From Enterobacterales bacterium (GTDB lineage: Bacteria > Pseudomonadota > Gammaproteobacteria > Enterobacterales > Kangiellaceae), in assembly GCA_030949565.1 (NCBI GenBank), contig JAUZSK010000080.1:1-52369 (forward strand): DNA of 52,369 nucleotides, read 5' to 3'. The stretch's first letter is position 1; each line of letters starts with the position of its first letter. The notes below the pieces were generated by a model. It worked only from the letters and a program-made list of their open reading frames with translations. It did no database searches and was not told the DNA's origin. Below are positions 38,286 to 48,500 of this stretch, piece by piece. The position numbers and the translations under genes were made by a program.

Positions 38286-40010
38286 CTATTCCACAATCTT
38301 AGCACTAATAATCTGATCACCATTAGCGAGTTGATAAACCACATCCATGCCCTCAATGACCTTGGCAAAAACCGTGTAGCGTCGATCTAAATGGGTGTTA
38401 TCATTGATATTAATAAAAAACTGCGAGTCACCTGTATCTTTGCCTGAGGTTGCCATACCGACGGTGCCGGTTAAATGAGAAAGGTATGAAATTTCTTCAC
38501 GAATAAGCTCACCGCTACTACCATTGCCATCACCGATGGGGTCACCACCTTGTGCCACAAAATTACCGATCACTCGGATAAAATAGCTGTGGTTATAAAA
38601 ACCTTTTTTCACCAAGCGAATAAAATTGGCGGTGGTATAGATGGCTTGATCATTCATCTGCATTATAAAGTCACCGGCGTGAGTATGGAATAAAATCTTT
38701 TTTCCTCGGCTCGCTAGTGCTTGATCGATGCTTGTGTTATCGAAGCTGCTAGGCTTGTTGTTTTGTTTTTTCTCTAATAGCCTTTTAGCAAAATGACTGA
38801 CTCTTGGATCTTTGTCGTGGGATAAATTGCTAATCACATTTTTAAATCCCTCAAAATCCTTGTCGGCGACCAATTGAATAAAGTGTAATTTGACGTAAGG
38901 ATCGGGGTGAGCCATAATTTTTACCGCCCAGCTCATATCCTCCCGATCTTGCCTTTTAATCAATCCTGCCATCGCTTCAACCACCATACCCGGGCGCTTA
39001 CTTTTTAGCTGCTTTTTTAACAGTTTCATTATTTTACTACCACCAAGCGGTGACTGTGCTAAAGTCTCTAATGCGGTTTGAGCGATCACAGGCGATGTTG
39101 AAATATGCAGTTTGCCTAGTTGAATTTTTGCTTGCGGAATATAAAGCAACGAACTCATGGCTTTGATTGCTTCACAGGCTAGAGGGACATCCTTCGATTC
39201 ACTCTGTTCAATTAACCAAGAAAGTAACCGGCGATTGGCTAGGTGTTTTCTTTTGGTTACTTTCCCTACTAATCGTGCAATCATTTTTTTATTATTAGTG
39301 GTTTTAATCAGGTAGGTAAAACGCTGCAATTGCGCTGGACTTATTTGACTTTGTATACCCTTAATCCGAGCTAAAAAATAAGCAATATGATAGGTCAATG
39401 CATCGTCTTTTTCCATCAGTTTTAATAAATCAGCAAACACTATATCTTTTTGTTTGTTTTTCATATTCATATCGGAACGTACATTTTTATGCATGGTAAT
39501 TGCGATGGACAAAGCATTAAGCATTTTTGCCTGAACCAAGGGATCGGTTTCTTTGAAAAAGGGTTTAACCATTCGCTGCGCGAGATTTTTACCGCCGAGG
39601 TTGCCAATGGCAAGATACAACTCTTGTTTGACCATAGAATTTTTTTCGGTTGCCAGCGCTTGCCATAAAGCTTCGGCAACTTCAGGTTGCAGGCTGATGC
39701 CGAGAGCGAATGCACTCATTTGTCGTAGTTTTGGATTGGGGTTGACTAAAAAAGGTTTTACCAAGGGCAAAATTTCAGCGCCGCCGATGCGCCCTAGTCC
39801 CTGTAGAGCAATTTCCTGTAGTTGGCTATCGGATTGTGATAGCGCGGATTGAAATAATTTGTGGTCCAGTTGACGCTGATCAACTTTCTGCCAAATGGAT
39901 GCTTTGAGTGATTGCAGCGCGGCGAGGTTGTTTTGACTCTGTTGCTCGGCAAATAGCTGACTAGAAAGCAAGACTAAAATTAACAATACATTCGATTTCG
40001 ATTTCGACAT
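38286..40010 (-). CDS. Exported HEAT-repeat protein with C-terminal cyclophilin domain
   Basis: 574 residues: a signal peptide (about residues 1-22, ending LFAEQ), roughly ten HEAT-type helical repeats (about 50-410), then a cyclophilin-type peptidyl-prolyl isomerase (ILFHTHAGDFIMQM to the end; GNFVAQGGDPIGDGNGSSG, LTGTVGMATSGKDTGDSQFFI). The isomerase active-site residues F..Q and Arg in FIRV are recognisable. Probably a periplasmic chaperone for a large partner. The partner is unknown. No close neighbour on its strand. Confidence 0.82.
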   Translation of the reverse strand: MSKSKSNVLLILVLLSSQLFAEQQSQNNLAALQSLKASIWQKVDQRQLDHKLFQSALSQSDSQLQEIALQGLGRIGGAEILPLVKPFLVNPNPKLRQMSAFALGISLQPEVAEALWQALATEKNSMVKQELYLAIGNLGGKNLAQRMVKPFFKETDPLVQAKMLNALSIAITMHKNVRSDMNMKNKQKDIVFADLLKLMEKDDALTYHIAYFLARIKGIQSQISPAQLQRFTYLIKTTNNKKMIARLVGKVTKRKHLANRRLLSWLIEQSESKDVPLACEAIKAMSSLLYIPQAKIQLGKLHISTSPVIAQTALETLAQSPLGGSKIMKLLKKQLKSKRPGMVVEAMAGLIKRQDREDMSWAVKIMAHPDPYVKLHFIQLVADKDFEGFKNVISNLSHDKDPRVSHFAKRLLEKKQNNKPSSFDNTSIDQALASRGKKILFHTHAGDFIMQMNDQAIYTTANFIRLVKKGFYNHSYFIRVIGNFVAQGGDPIGDGNGSSGELIREEISYLSHLTGTVGMATSGKDTGDSQFFININDNTHLDRRYTVFAKVIEGMDVVYQLANGDQIISAKIVE

Positions 40011-40175
40011 CGTCTAGGACTCTTGAGTTAAAAAAATGAGCGGTATCAATGGCATCATTTTGCCATATTTAATTGGATAAGCGGCTATTCTAACCTAAAA
40101 ACAGTAATTGATTGCTGATTGCTTAAACAATTTATGGAATAATAGCCCCTTTCAAGACTCAAAAAGAAGCTATCT

Positions 40176-41840
40176 ATGGCACAGTATATTTATTCCATGA
40201 ATCGGGTGAGCAAGGTGGTTCCCCCAAAAAAGACCATTCTCAAAGATATTTCTTTAAGTTTTTTTCCCGGTGCAAAAATAGGCGTTTTAGGTTTAAATGG
40301 TTCAGGTAAATCCACTCTGCTACGTATTATGGCGGGAATCGATACCGATATTGAAGGCGAGGCAATTCCCCTAAAAGGCACTAAAATTGGTTATTTACCG
40401 CAGGAACCCCAGCTAGATGAATCGCTCGATGTACGCGGCAATGTTGAACTAGGCATTGCAGAGATAAAGCAGATTCTTAATCGATTTGATCAGGTGAACA
40501 ATGCCTTTGGTGATGAAAATGCTGATTTTGATGCATTATTAAAGGAACAGGCAGAGTTACAAGACAAAATTGAAGCGGCTGGAGCGTGGGAAGTGGATCG
40601 AATGCTGGATAAAGCAGCAGAAGCCTTGCGTTTGCCACCTTGGGAGGCCGAGGTCAAGCATTTATCCGGTGGTGAAAAACGCCGCGTGGCACTTTGCCAA
40701 TTATTATTATCAAAACCGGATATGCTGCTGCTGGATGAACCGACCAATCATTTGGATGCGGAATCAGTCGCTTGGCTTGAACGTTTTTTACAAGATTTTA
40801 ATGGTACTGTGGTTGCCATTACCCATGATCGCTATTTTTTAGATAATGTTGCCGGTTGGATTTTAGAGCTGGATCGTGGACATGGTATTCCGTGGGAGGG
40901 TAATTATTCATCTTGGCTCGATCAAAAAAGTCAGCGATTAGCGACTGAAGAAAAGCGTGAAACCGCTCATCAGAAAGCCATGAAAGAGGAGCTTGAATGG
41001 GTACGCTCAAATCCCAAAGGAAGGCAAGCTAAAAGTAAGGCGCGTATCGCCAAGTTTGAAGAGTTATCTTCGCAATCTTTTCAAAAACGCAATGAAACCC
41101 AAGATCTCTATATTCCACCGGGACCCCGATTAGGAACCTTGGTGATCGAAGCCAATCATTTACAAAAAAGTTTTGCTGATAAATGCCTGGTAGAGGATTT
41201 AAGTTTTAATCTCCCCCAGGGGGGGATTGTCGGAATTATCGGCCCCAATGGTGCCGGTAAATCAACCCTGTTTAAAATGCTGACCGATCAAGAAAAACCC
41301 GATGCAGGCGAACTAAGGGTTGGTGAAACCGTACAAATAGCTCATGTCGATCAATCACGCGATAGCTTGGATGACAATAAAACGGTTTGGCAGGAAATAT
41401 CCGATGATTCGGATACAATTACTGTGGGCAATTACCAAGTATCCTCGCGACAATATGTGGGCCGTTTTAATTTTAAAGGTGGCGATCAACAAAAATTTAT
41501 CAAGGATCTATCCGGCGGCGAGCGTAACCGAGTGCATTTAGCCAAGTTATTAAAAAGCGGTGGTAATCTTTTGTTATTGGATGAGCCAACCAATGACCTG
41601 GATGTGGAAACTCTGCGCGCTCTAGAAAATGCGGTACTAGCCTTTCCCGGTTGTGCGGTGATTATTTCCCATGACCGTTGGTTTTTGGATCGCGTTGCAA
41701 CGCATATCTTAGCTTTTGAAGGAGATAGCAAGACCGTTTGGTTTGAAGGAAACTATGCCGACTATGAAGCTGATCGTAAGCGTCGACTAGGCGCCGATGC
41801 CGATGCACCGATTCGAATTAAGTATCGGAAAATCAATTAA
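40176..41840 (+). CDS. ettA: Energy-dependent translational throttle protein EttA
   Basis: 554-residue ABC-F protein that binds the E site and gates translation initiation by ATP level. Two ABC domains: Walker A GLNGSGKST (39-47) and signature LSGGEKRRVALC; Walker A GPNGAGKST (about 362) and LSGGERNRVHLAKLL. The PtIM arm links them. Both Walker B Glu residues (LLLDEPTNHLD, LLLDEPTNDLD) are present. Length is near the E. coli protein (555). Confidence 0.96.
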   Translation: MAQYIYSMNRVSKVVPPKKTILKDISLSFFPGAKIGVLGLNGSGKSTLLRIMAGIDTDIEGEAIPLKGTKIGYLPQEPQLDESLDVRGNVELGIAEIKQILNRFDQVNNAFGDENADFDALLKEQAELQDKIEAAGAWEVDRMLDKAAEALRLPPWEAEVKHLSGGEKRRVALCQLLLSKPDMLLLDEPTNHLDAESVAWLERFLQDFNGTVVAITHDRYFLDNVAGWILELDRGHGIPWEGNYSSWLDQKSQRLATEEKRETAHQKAMKEELEWVRSNPKGRQAKSKARIAKFEELSSQSFQKRNETQDLYIPPGPRLGTLVIEANHLQKSFADKCLVEDLSFNLPQGGIVGIIGPNGAGKSTLFKMLTDQEKPDAGELRVGETVQIAHVDQSRDSLDDNKTVWQEISDDSDTITVGNYQVSSRQYVGRFNFKGGDQQKFIKDLSGGERNRVHLAKLLKSGGNLLLLDEPTNDLDVETLRALENAVLAFPGCAVIISHDRWFLDRVATHILAFEGDSKTVWFEGNYADYEADRKRRLGADADAPIRIKYRKIN

Positions 41841-41859
41841 TGGATAAACTAGATTTAAT

Positions 41860-42054
41860 ATGAGTCCTTACCATTTTTATTGGACATTACTGAGTGGAAT
41901 ACTGTTAGTTATAATTTCACTCAATAAGATAAAAATATTATCACCTTGGATAAGTCAGTTAACGGCATTAAGTCGTAGAATGCTTAGATTTTTCGGCTGG
42001 AATCTAATTTTATTTGCATTTTATGATCGGTTTTTGATGATGCAATTTGCTTAA
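41860..42054 (+). CDS. Hypothetical small membrane protein
   Basis: 64 residues with two hydrophobic helices (YWTLLSGILLVIISLNKIKIL and MLRFFGWNLILFAFYDRFL). It follows ettA by 20 bases. No family recognised and no strong ribosome site, so it may be a genuine small protein or a chance frame. The AT-rich DNA from here to 42120 holds nothing else. Confidence 0.35.
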   Translation: MSPYHFYWTLLSGILLVIISLNKIKILSPWISQLTALSRRMLRFFGWNLILFAFYDRFLMMQFA

Positions 42055-42120
42055 TGTTTCTATGACGAAATATTTTATACTAACAGCGGGTTAAGTTTTA
42101 TCGGGTAATTTAGAATTCGT

Positions 42121-42881
42121 TCAAAAACCTTTTTTTGATTTTTCAGGATTAGTTGAAAAATATTCTACATTTCCCGTCTCTAATTGTGGGTTTAATCGGT
42201 CACTAATTTTCCTTTTAACCTCATGGGAAACGGCTTGGCCACTTTCAATTAACTTCACCTGATTGCCGAGGATTTTTTTGATTTCTTTTGATAAAAAAAA
42301 GGAAAGTGGCTACAGCCTAAAACTAAGGTATCGATCTCTTCCAATTTAAACAGGGCGAGTTCCGATTCAATCAATTGTCGAGCTTGTTCATTTTGATAAT
42401 CGCCGGTTTCGATGAGTTCGACCAATTCCTTTGATCCCTTTTCAACCAGATACAAATCTTTGGCGACTTTTTGTTTAAGGTTTTTATATTTCTCACTTTG
42501 TAAAGTGGCTTCGGTAGCTAGCACTCCAAGGCGTTTATTTTTGCAGGCTTCAATCGCTGGTTTTAATGCCGGCTCTAAGCCGATAATGGGTATGGGATAT
42601 ATTTCTCTTAGTTGTTTAACCGCTGCTGCGGTGGCGGTGTTGCAGGCGACCAGCATGGCTTTTACTTTCTTTTGCACCAAAAAATTAGCCATGGCTAACA
42701 CGCGTTGAGCAATAAATTCCTCGGATTGAGGTCCATAGGGTGCGTGCCGAGTATCGGCGAGATAGATATAATTTTCTTTGGGAAGCTCCAGTCGCAGAGC
42801 CTTCAACAGGCTTAAGCCACCAATACCCGAATCAAATAGTCCGATAGGCAAAGATTGATCTTTGTGGTAGGCTTTTGTCAT
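42121..42881 (-). CDS. murI: Glutamate racemase MurI (frameshifted)
   Basis: Makes D-glutamate for peptidoglycan. The first catalytic Cys is in MLVACNTATAAAV and the second in LVLGCSHFPF. IGLFDSGIGGLSLLKAL starts the protein. The first frame ends shortly after the second Cys. The missing end, LSKEIKKILGNQVKLIESGQ, DRLNPQLETGNVEYFSTN and PEKSKKGF, is read after an indel in the eight-A run at 42293-42300. Corrected length is about 253 residues. D-Glu supply is essential, so the gene is probably intact in the cell. Confidence 0.9.
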
Positions 42882-42989
42882 ATCAATAGTTAAGTGCGAG
42901 TCTAAGAGGAACTGATTTTAGCACAAAGCATTTATTGAATAGAAATTTAAGTGGTTTTTAAATGAATTTTACCTCTATTAGGATCTTTT

Positions 42990-43605
42990 ATGTTTAGGCA
43001 GCGGATTAAACAACTCCTAGTTTCTCTATTAGCGTTGATTTTATCAGCCTGTGCGAGTTATCAACCGAGCAATGTTGATAATATTTGTGATATCTTTTTT
43101 GGGTGAAACCGAATGGTATGAAGCGGCGCGAGATGCACAGCATAAATGGAGCACACCGATTTTTGTTTTGATGGCTATTATGCATCAAGAGTCGCGTTTT
43201 GTTGCAGATGCTCAACCCGACCGTGATTGGTTTCTTGGTCTTATCCCTTTGCCGAGGTCGTCATCGGCTTATGGTTATGCGCAAGCGCAGGACCCGGTCT
43301 GGGGTGAATACCTTAATAGCGCCGGCAGTTGGGGAGCTGACCGAGATGAATTTTCTGACGCTATTGATTTTATCGGTTGGTATACCGATGGTAGCCAAAA
43401 ACGTTTAGGCATTTCTAAATGGGATGCTTATTCACAATATCTTGCCTATCACGAAGGTCGCGGTGGGTTTTCTCGCGGGTCGCATAAGAGTAAAGCTTGG
43501 CTAATTAAAGTCGCCAACAAAGTGAAAAGGCGCGCTTCTCGCTACAATAGTCAGCTAAAATCCTGCCAAGAAAAACTCGATGATCGTGTTGATGGTTGGT
43601 TCTAA
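42990..43605 (+). CDS. Lipoprotein with SLT-type transglycosylase domain (frameshifted)
   Basis: 204 residues after removing one T from the run at 43095-43100. A lipoprotein signal ends in LILSAC (lipobox, Cys at about 21). The mature part has FVLMAIMHQESRF, the SLT catalytic Glu motif, and SSAYGYAQAQDPVW in place of the usual GLMQ. It is probably an outer-membrane peptidoglycan-cutting or remodelling enzyme. AGGA lies before the ATG. It is followed by the PlsB-like gene. Confidence 0.78.
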
Positions 43606-43632
43606 TGTTAAAGCAAAAGGCTTGAAACACTT

Positions 43633-45042
43633 ATGAGTGGTTCTATAACGATACCTTTTTGGCTGTTTCTATTGCTTTCAACAATCGCTATTCTTATGCT
43701 GGTTCAGCGTTATTTATTTCCCGGTATCCGCTGGTTTTTCCGTAAGAAAATTAACCACGCGATTGACGAACTCAACGAAAGGCTAAATATTAAGATTCGT
43801 CCCTTTCAATTAACTAAACGCCAGGTTTTGCTTGATCGCTTAATTCACGATCCTAAAGTGCTCGATTTCGTTCATCAGCAATCGATTGATGATGAAGTTC
43901 CGCGTCAAGTCTTGATGGAAAAAGTACAGCGCTACGCCAGAGAGATTGTACCGGCTTTTAATGCTTACATTTATTATCGGTTAGCATATTGGTTATCCAA
44001 AAAGCTAGCCATGCTACTTTATAAGGTTAGAGTAAAAACTTCCACTGATAAGTTTGTCAAACAAATGGATCCTAATGCGACCATTGTGTTTGTGATGAAT
44101 CATCGTAGTAATATGGATTATATTTTGGTTTCTTTTTTGGTCTCGAAAAATATGACGCTGTCTTACGCGGTGGGCGAGTGGGCTAGAGTTTGGCCATTAC
44201 AAGGCCTGATAAAATCCATGGGTGCTTATTTTGTAAGACGTAATTCGCGTAACCCATTATATCGTCGAGTGTTAGAGCGTTATATCGCCATGGCGACTAA
44301 AGAGGGTGTATGCCAAGCAGTTTTTCCGGAAGGAGGCTTAAGTCGGGATGGTCGAATCCGAGCACCTAAATTAGGCTTTTTGGATTATATGCTGCGCAAT
44401 TATCACTTTGAAAAAGATCGAGACGTCATTTTTGTGCCTGTAGGTATTAATTATGACCGAGTATTGGAAGACCGTACGCTACTCAGATCTCTCAATCCTA
44501 ATGCTGAAAGTCGCTCCAACTGGTTTAGTATTAAAACCACCTTTAAATTTTGGCGACATAATATGAAGTTAGCCAGAAAGCACCAATGGAAACGCTTTGG
44601 CTATGCTAGTGTGAGTTTTTCTCAGCCGATATCTTGTAAGGAATATTGTGAAAATCATGGCATTAATTTTTCTAAATTAGAGTCAAACAAGCGTTTTGAG
44701 CAGGTTGCCATTTTTGCCGACCAGCTAATGCATGAAATTGAAAAAGCCGTCCCGATAGTCCCGTTGGTATTGATAGCAAGCATCTTGGTTGACTTAGATG
44801 GTCAATCTATCACTGGCAACGAGCTCAAACTAAAAGCAAGAGAGTTAATCCAGCTAATCGAGCAAAAAGGAGGACAAATTCTGTTCCCAAACCCAGACAA
44901 GTGGGTCAACCTTGAGGGTGCTTTGGAGATGCTATTATTAAGGCGGTTAGTAGAAAAAGAGGTGGATGAGTACCGGGTCGCTCCGGAGTCCGAGGCGGTA
45001 TTAGATTATTATCGAAATTCAATTGCTCACTGGCTTGACTAG
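43633..45042 (+). CDS. PlsB-like glycerol-phosphate acyltransferase
   Basis: 469 residues with an N-terminal membrane helix, then the acyltransferase block: MNHRSNMDYILVSF (HX4D, residues 157-162), GAYFVRRNSRNPLYR, FPEGGLSRDGRIRAPKLG and VFVPVGINYDRVLED. It acylates glycerol-3-phosphate or lysophosphatidate for phospholipids. It is much shorter than true PlsB (about 800), so its exact substrate is uncertain. 28 bases after the lipoprotein gene, perhaps one operon. Confidence 0.8.
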   Translation: MSGSITIPFWLFLLLSTIAILMLVQRYLFPGIRWFFRKKINHAIDELNERLNIKIRPFQLTKRQVLLDRLIHDPKVLDFVHQQSIDDEVPRQVLMEKVQRYAREIVPAFNAYIYYRLAYWLSKKLAMLLYKVRVKTSTDKFVKQMDPNATIVFVMNHRSNMDYILVSFLVSKNMTLSYAVGEWARVWPLQGLIKSMGAYFVRRNSRNPLYRRVLERYIAMATKEGVCQAVFPEGGLSRDGRIRAPKLGFLDYMLRNYHFEKDRDVIFVPVGINYDRVLEDRTLLRSLNPNAESRSNWFSIKTTFKFWRHNMKLARKHQWKRFGYASVSFSQPISCKEYCENHGINFSKLESNKRFEQVAIFADQLMHEIEKAVPIVPLVLIASILVDLDGQSITGNELKLKARELIQLIEQKGGQILFPNPDKWVNLEGALEMLLLRRLVEKEVDEYRVAPESEAVLDYYRNSIAHWLD

Positions 45043-45247
45043 TCAATTTAGCAGAAAACCATTGTGACACTGTCTTATTAATTGACTCTTTTCACTTTTC
45101 TAGTGTTTTAAGCCTCCAATAGGATCAATAATTTTCACCCTGCGCGCTTTCCTTGACTATACTTGAATTATATTGGTGCTTAGTTGGGCTAGTTTTGTTC
45201 ACTGGCTTTACACTAGTTATTATCAAAATAGGGAGCTTTTGCTAAAT

Positions 45248-45598
45248 ATGCAACACGAAAAGAGAAGTCATGCTCGTCAAAATCCTGAGACTAGTATTAT
45301 TTTTACCATCGATAATACTGTGGACGGCATTCAACAAGCTGAAATAAGGCTAGAGGGTAAAAGCAAAGACATTTCAGCTACAGGGCTTAGAATCCATGGT
45401 AAACATGCGGTTGAAAAGGGCCAACAAATAAAACTCTGGGTTGAGATTGCGCAAGCATCTCATAAGTTTCAGCTAGTTGCGACCGTAAAGTGGGTGACCC
45501 AAACCACCGAAGATGAATTTGTTGCAGGGCTTGAAATTGATGAAGATAAGAGTGAGGACCACCTAGAATGGCTGGCTCAATTCTCTAACAGGAATTGA
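45248..45598 (+). CDS. PilZ-domain protein, probable c-di-GMP receptor
   Basis: 116 residues, MQHEKRSHARQNPETSI, with the PilZ RxxxR arm and DISATGLRIHGK (D.SxxG). It probably binds cyclic di-GMP. The start is ATG at 45248. The frame is open to 45173 but the upstream part is not PilZ-like. Its 3' end overlaps the end of the GGDEF-EAL gene by about 22 bases on the opposite strand. Confidence 0.8.
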   Translation: MQHEKRSHARQNPETSIIFTIDNTVDGIQQAEIRLEGKSKDISATGLRIHGKHAVEKGQQIKLWVEIAQASHKFQLVATVKWVTQTTEDEFVAGLEIDEDKSEDHLEWLAQFSNRN

Positions 45599-48500
45599 CG
45601 GGTTTGATTTTCATTCATCGGATCGCCCAATAAATAACCTTGAGCGTACTGACATTGGTAGCTCTTAATTAGTTCAAGTTGTTTTTCATTTTCTACGCCT
45701 TTTGCAATACTTCCCATATTCATTTGATTGATCAATGAAATAATCCCTTCAATTATATGTGCATCAAGATCCGTGTTTTCTATATCTCTAATCAAGCTCC
45801 TATCTAGCTTTACCGAATGAAATTTTAGTCGGCGTAGATTCTTTATCGATGCTTCGCTTTGCCCAAAATCATCGAGAAGGATTGATATTCCGAGATTCGC
45901 TAGCTTTTGGTCAATATCATCTAATTTGGCGCTATATTTAATAACATCTTGCTCGGTAATTGAGATAAAAATAAAGTTTGGATCAATGTTATAGAATTTT
46001 AATCGGTCGGCTAAAAAGTCTAAAGCTGATGGCTGTAAAAGGTATTTTAAAGACAGATTAAGATTAAGATAAATTTTTATCCCTTCTTGATTCCAGCGTC
46101 TTAAACTACTTAAAGTCGTATCTATAATCCAATCATAAAGATCAGGTAGTAAACCGATATCATCAATAACGGAAAGAAACTGTGATGGGTAAGCAATGCG
46201 ATATTCTTCAACCTGCCAACGTAAATTTATATCAAGTTCAATGGTTTGATTAGTTTCAATTTTTACAATTGGTTGAAAGACTAAGAAGAACTCCCTTGCT
46301 TGTAGAGCGTTTGATAGTCGGTTTTCAATGGAGATCCTTTCTAATGCTTTTTGATTGATATCTTATGGTAATAGGCAAAAAGATTACTGCCTTTTTTTCT
46401 CGTCTTGGCTAAAGCAGTTTCAGCTTGGGTTATCAGTTCACTCCAATTATTACTATCTTCTGGGTATCTAGAAATACCTGCACAAGCGGATATATCCAAC
46501 CGATGCTCACCAATGACAAATGTCCGTGTAATTTCTTTAAGCAATTGGTTAACTCGATAGAGGGTGGTTGATTCTTTATCTTGTTGTCTAAATATAATAA
46601 TAAAGGTTTCTTTTTCGTAGCGAGCAAAAAAATCATTACGTTCAACATAGGGTAAAATTCTTTGACTAAACATATTGACTAGGCTATTAATTTCATCTTT
46701 TTCTAATTGCTTTTGCAACCTCTCAAAGTGGTCGATACCTAAAAAAACTATCGCTAGAGATGGTTTTTTCTTATGACCTGATTTAATCAACTCTTTCAGT
46801 CGGTCAAAAACCAAAGCTTTATTGGGTAGTCCTGTTAATGGATCATAGAAATGACTTTGCTTTGATTCATTGTGAGAGCTTTTTTAGCTGGCTAATATCG
46901 CTCATTACCACCACATATCCCGTATTGACACTGTCTTTAGTAATAATATTTACACGCACATCAACCGGAAAACTAGATGAGTAACGCCGTGGCACGGAAC
47001 TCTCACCATTCCAGCGTTTATTTAGTTCTACAAACTGCTTTATCTTTTGAGTTTCCTCTTGAGTAAAACGCGTACTGACAATCTCTAACATGTTCTTTCC
47101 AACAAGGTGCCTGCAGGGAAAACCTGTAGCATCTTTATAAGCCTGATTGACGGCCAATATATTCAGTTTGTTATCTAATATAATTACAATATCTTGGGTT
47201 GATTGAAAGGCATGACTATAAAGGTTGAGTTTGTCTTCTATCCGTTTCTCTAGATTGATATCGGTCCATATACCGGTCGCTCGTATAGGCCTGTTTTGGT
47301 TGTCATAAGCACTCGCTTTTCCGTAAACTTGGTTCCAAACCCAATTTTGATAAAAAAGCAGCGATAAACCGAATTGAAGGACTTTGATTGCCCTGTGGCA
47401 AATTTTTTCCATGCCTCCATGGCAAATACTCTTTCATCCTTATGCACCATGTCAAAATATTTTTCGAGTGTTATCTCTAGTGGGCAATGCCTATTTAAAT
47501 AAATGACAAAGGTTGAGTGGAGGTAGTTATTTTGGTTAATATAACAATCCCACATACCGCGGCGATCATCGAGTAAGGCTAACTTCATGCGCTCTTCATT
47601 CTCTTGAAGCTGGTTAAATTCTTGCTTAGATGGCATTTGTTTTATATATTTCCGATAGGCCAAGTATCCAACAACTAAAAGAATCAATGAATATAACAAT
47701 TCATACTTATAAAGCGTGAACAAATCGTCCCCATCGGCTAAAATATTAATTGTAATTCGATGCTTGTTATTTGACTGTGTTGATCCAACCGGTTGGATAT
47801 GTATCTGTGATTCTCCAACTGGAAATTGTTTTAGTATAATTGTATTTTGTTTTATTTTTATTGGATTAGATTTATTCTCATTATCGATCCAGTATTCAAA
47901 TTTCGATGTGGCAAGTCCATTTGTTTGGGCTGGTATTAAATCGACTTTAAGCCATTGCGATGATGTAAGGTGGGCTGAAAAATGATTGAGAGGAGAGTTT
48001 GTTTTTACATTGTTGGAGTTAAATACACTTATTTTGGAGATGATAGGATTGTTAAAATAGCTTTGTTCATCGGACGATGATAAAACGAGCTTTCTCATTT
48101 TACCTTGACTATCCATTGAAATTATTGACTGAACCTTACCCGTTATTAATGTTTTGAAGTCTGTGCTAACCTCATGTAAAGAACTAAAATAATAACGGGT
48201 TATTTTACCGTTAGATAAGTCGATTTTGCTAATACCCTGAAGGCTAATGGCAATAATATGATTGTTATTGTAAATAAGTTCAATAATATTATTATCTGGG
48301 AACCCCGTATCGCTACTATAATGTTGCGCTGCTGAGAAATCGTTGGCTTCAAGGTTAATCTTATAGATGCCATCGCCAGCAGTACTAATCCAAAGAGATT
48401 TATCTATAACCAAAACTTGAGTTATTTTTATCGCATTTCCTGCGGGATCAATTTTTGATTTAAATATTATTTGGGTAGATTGTTTATCTTCAGAATAACG

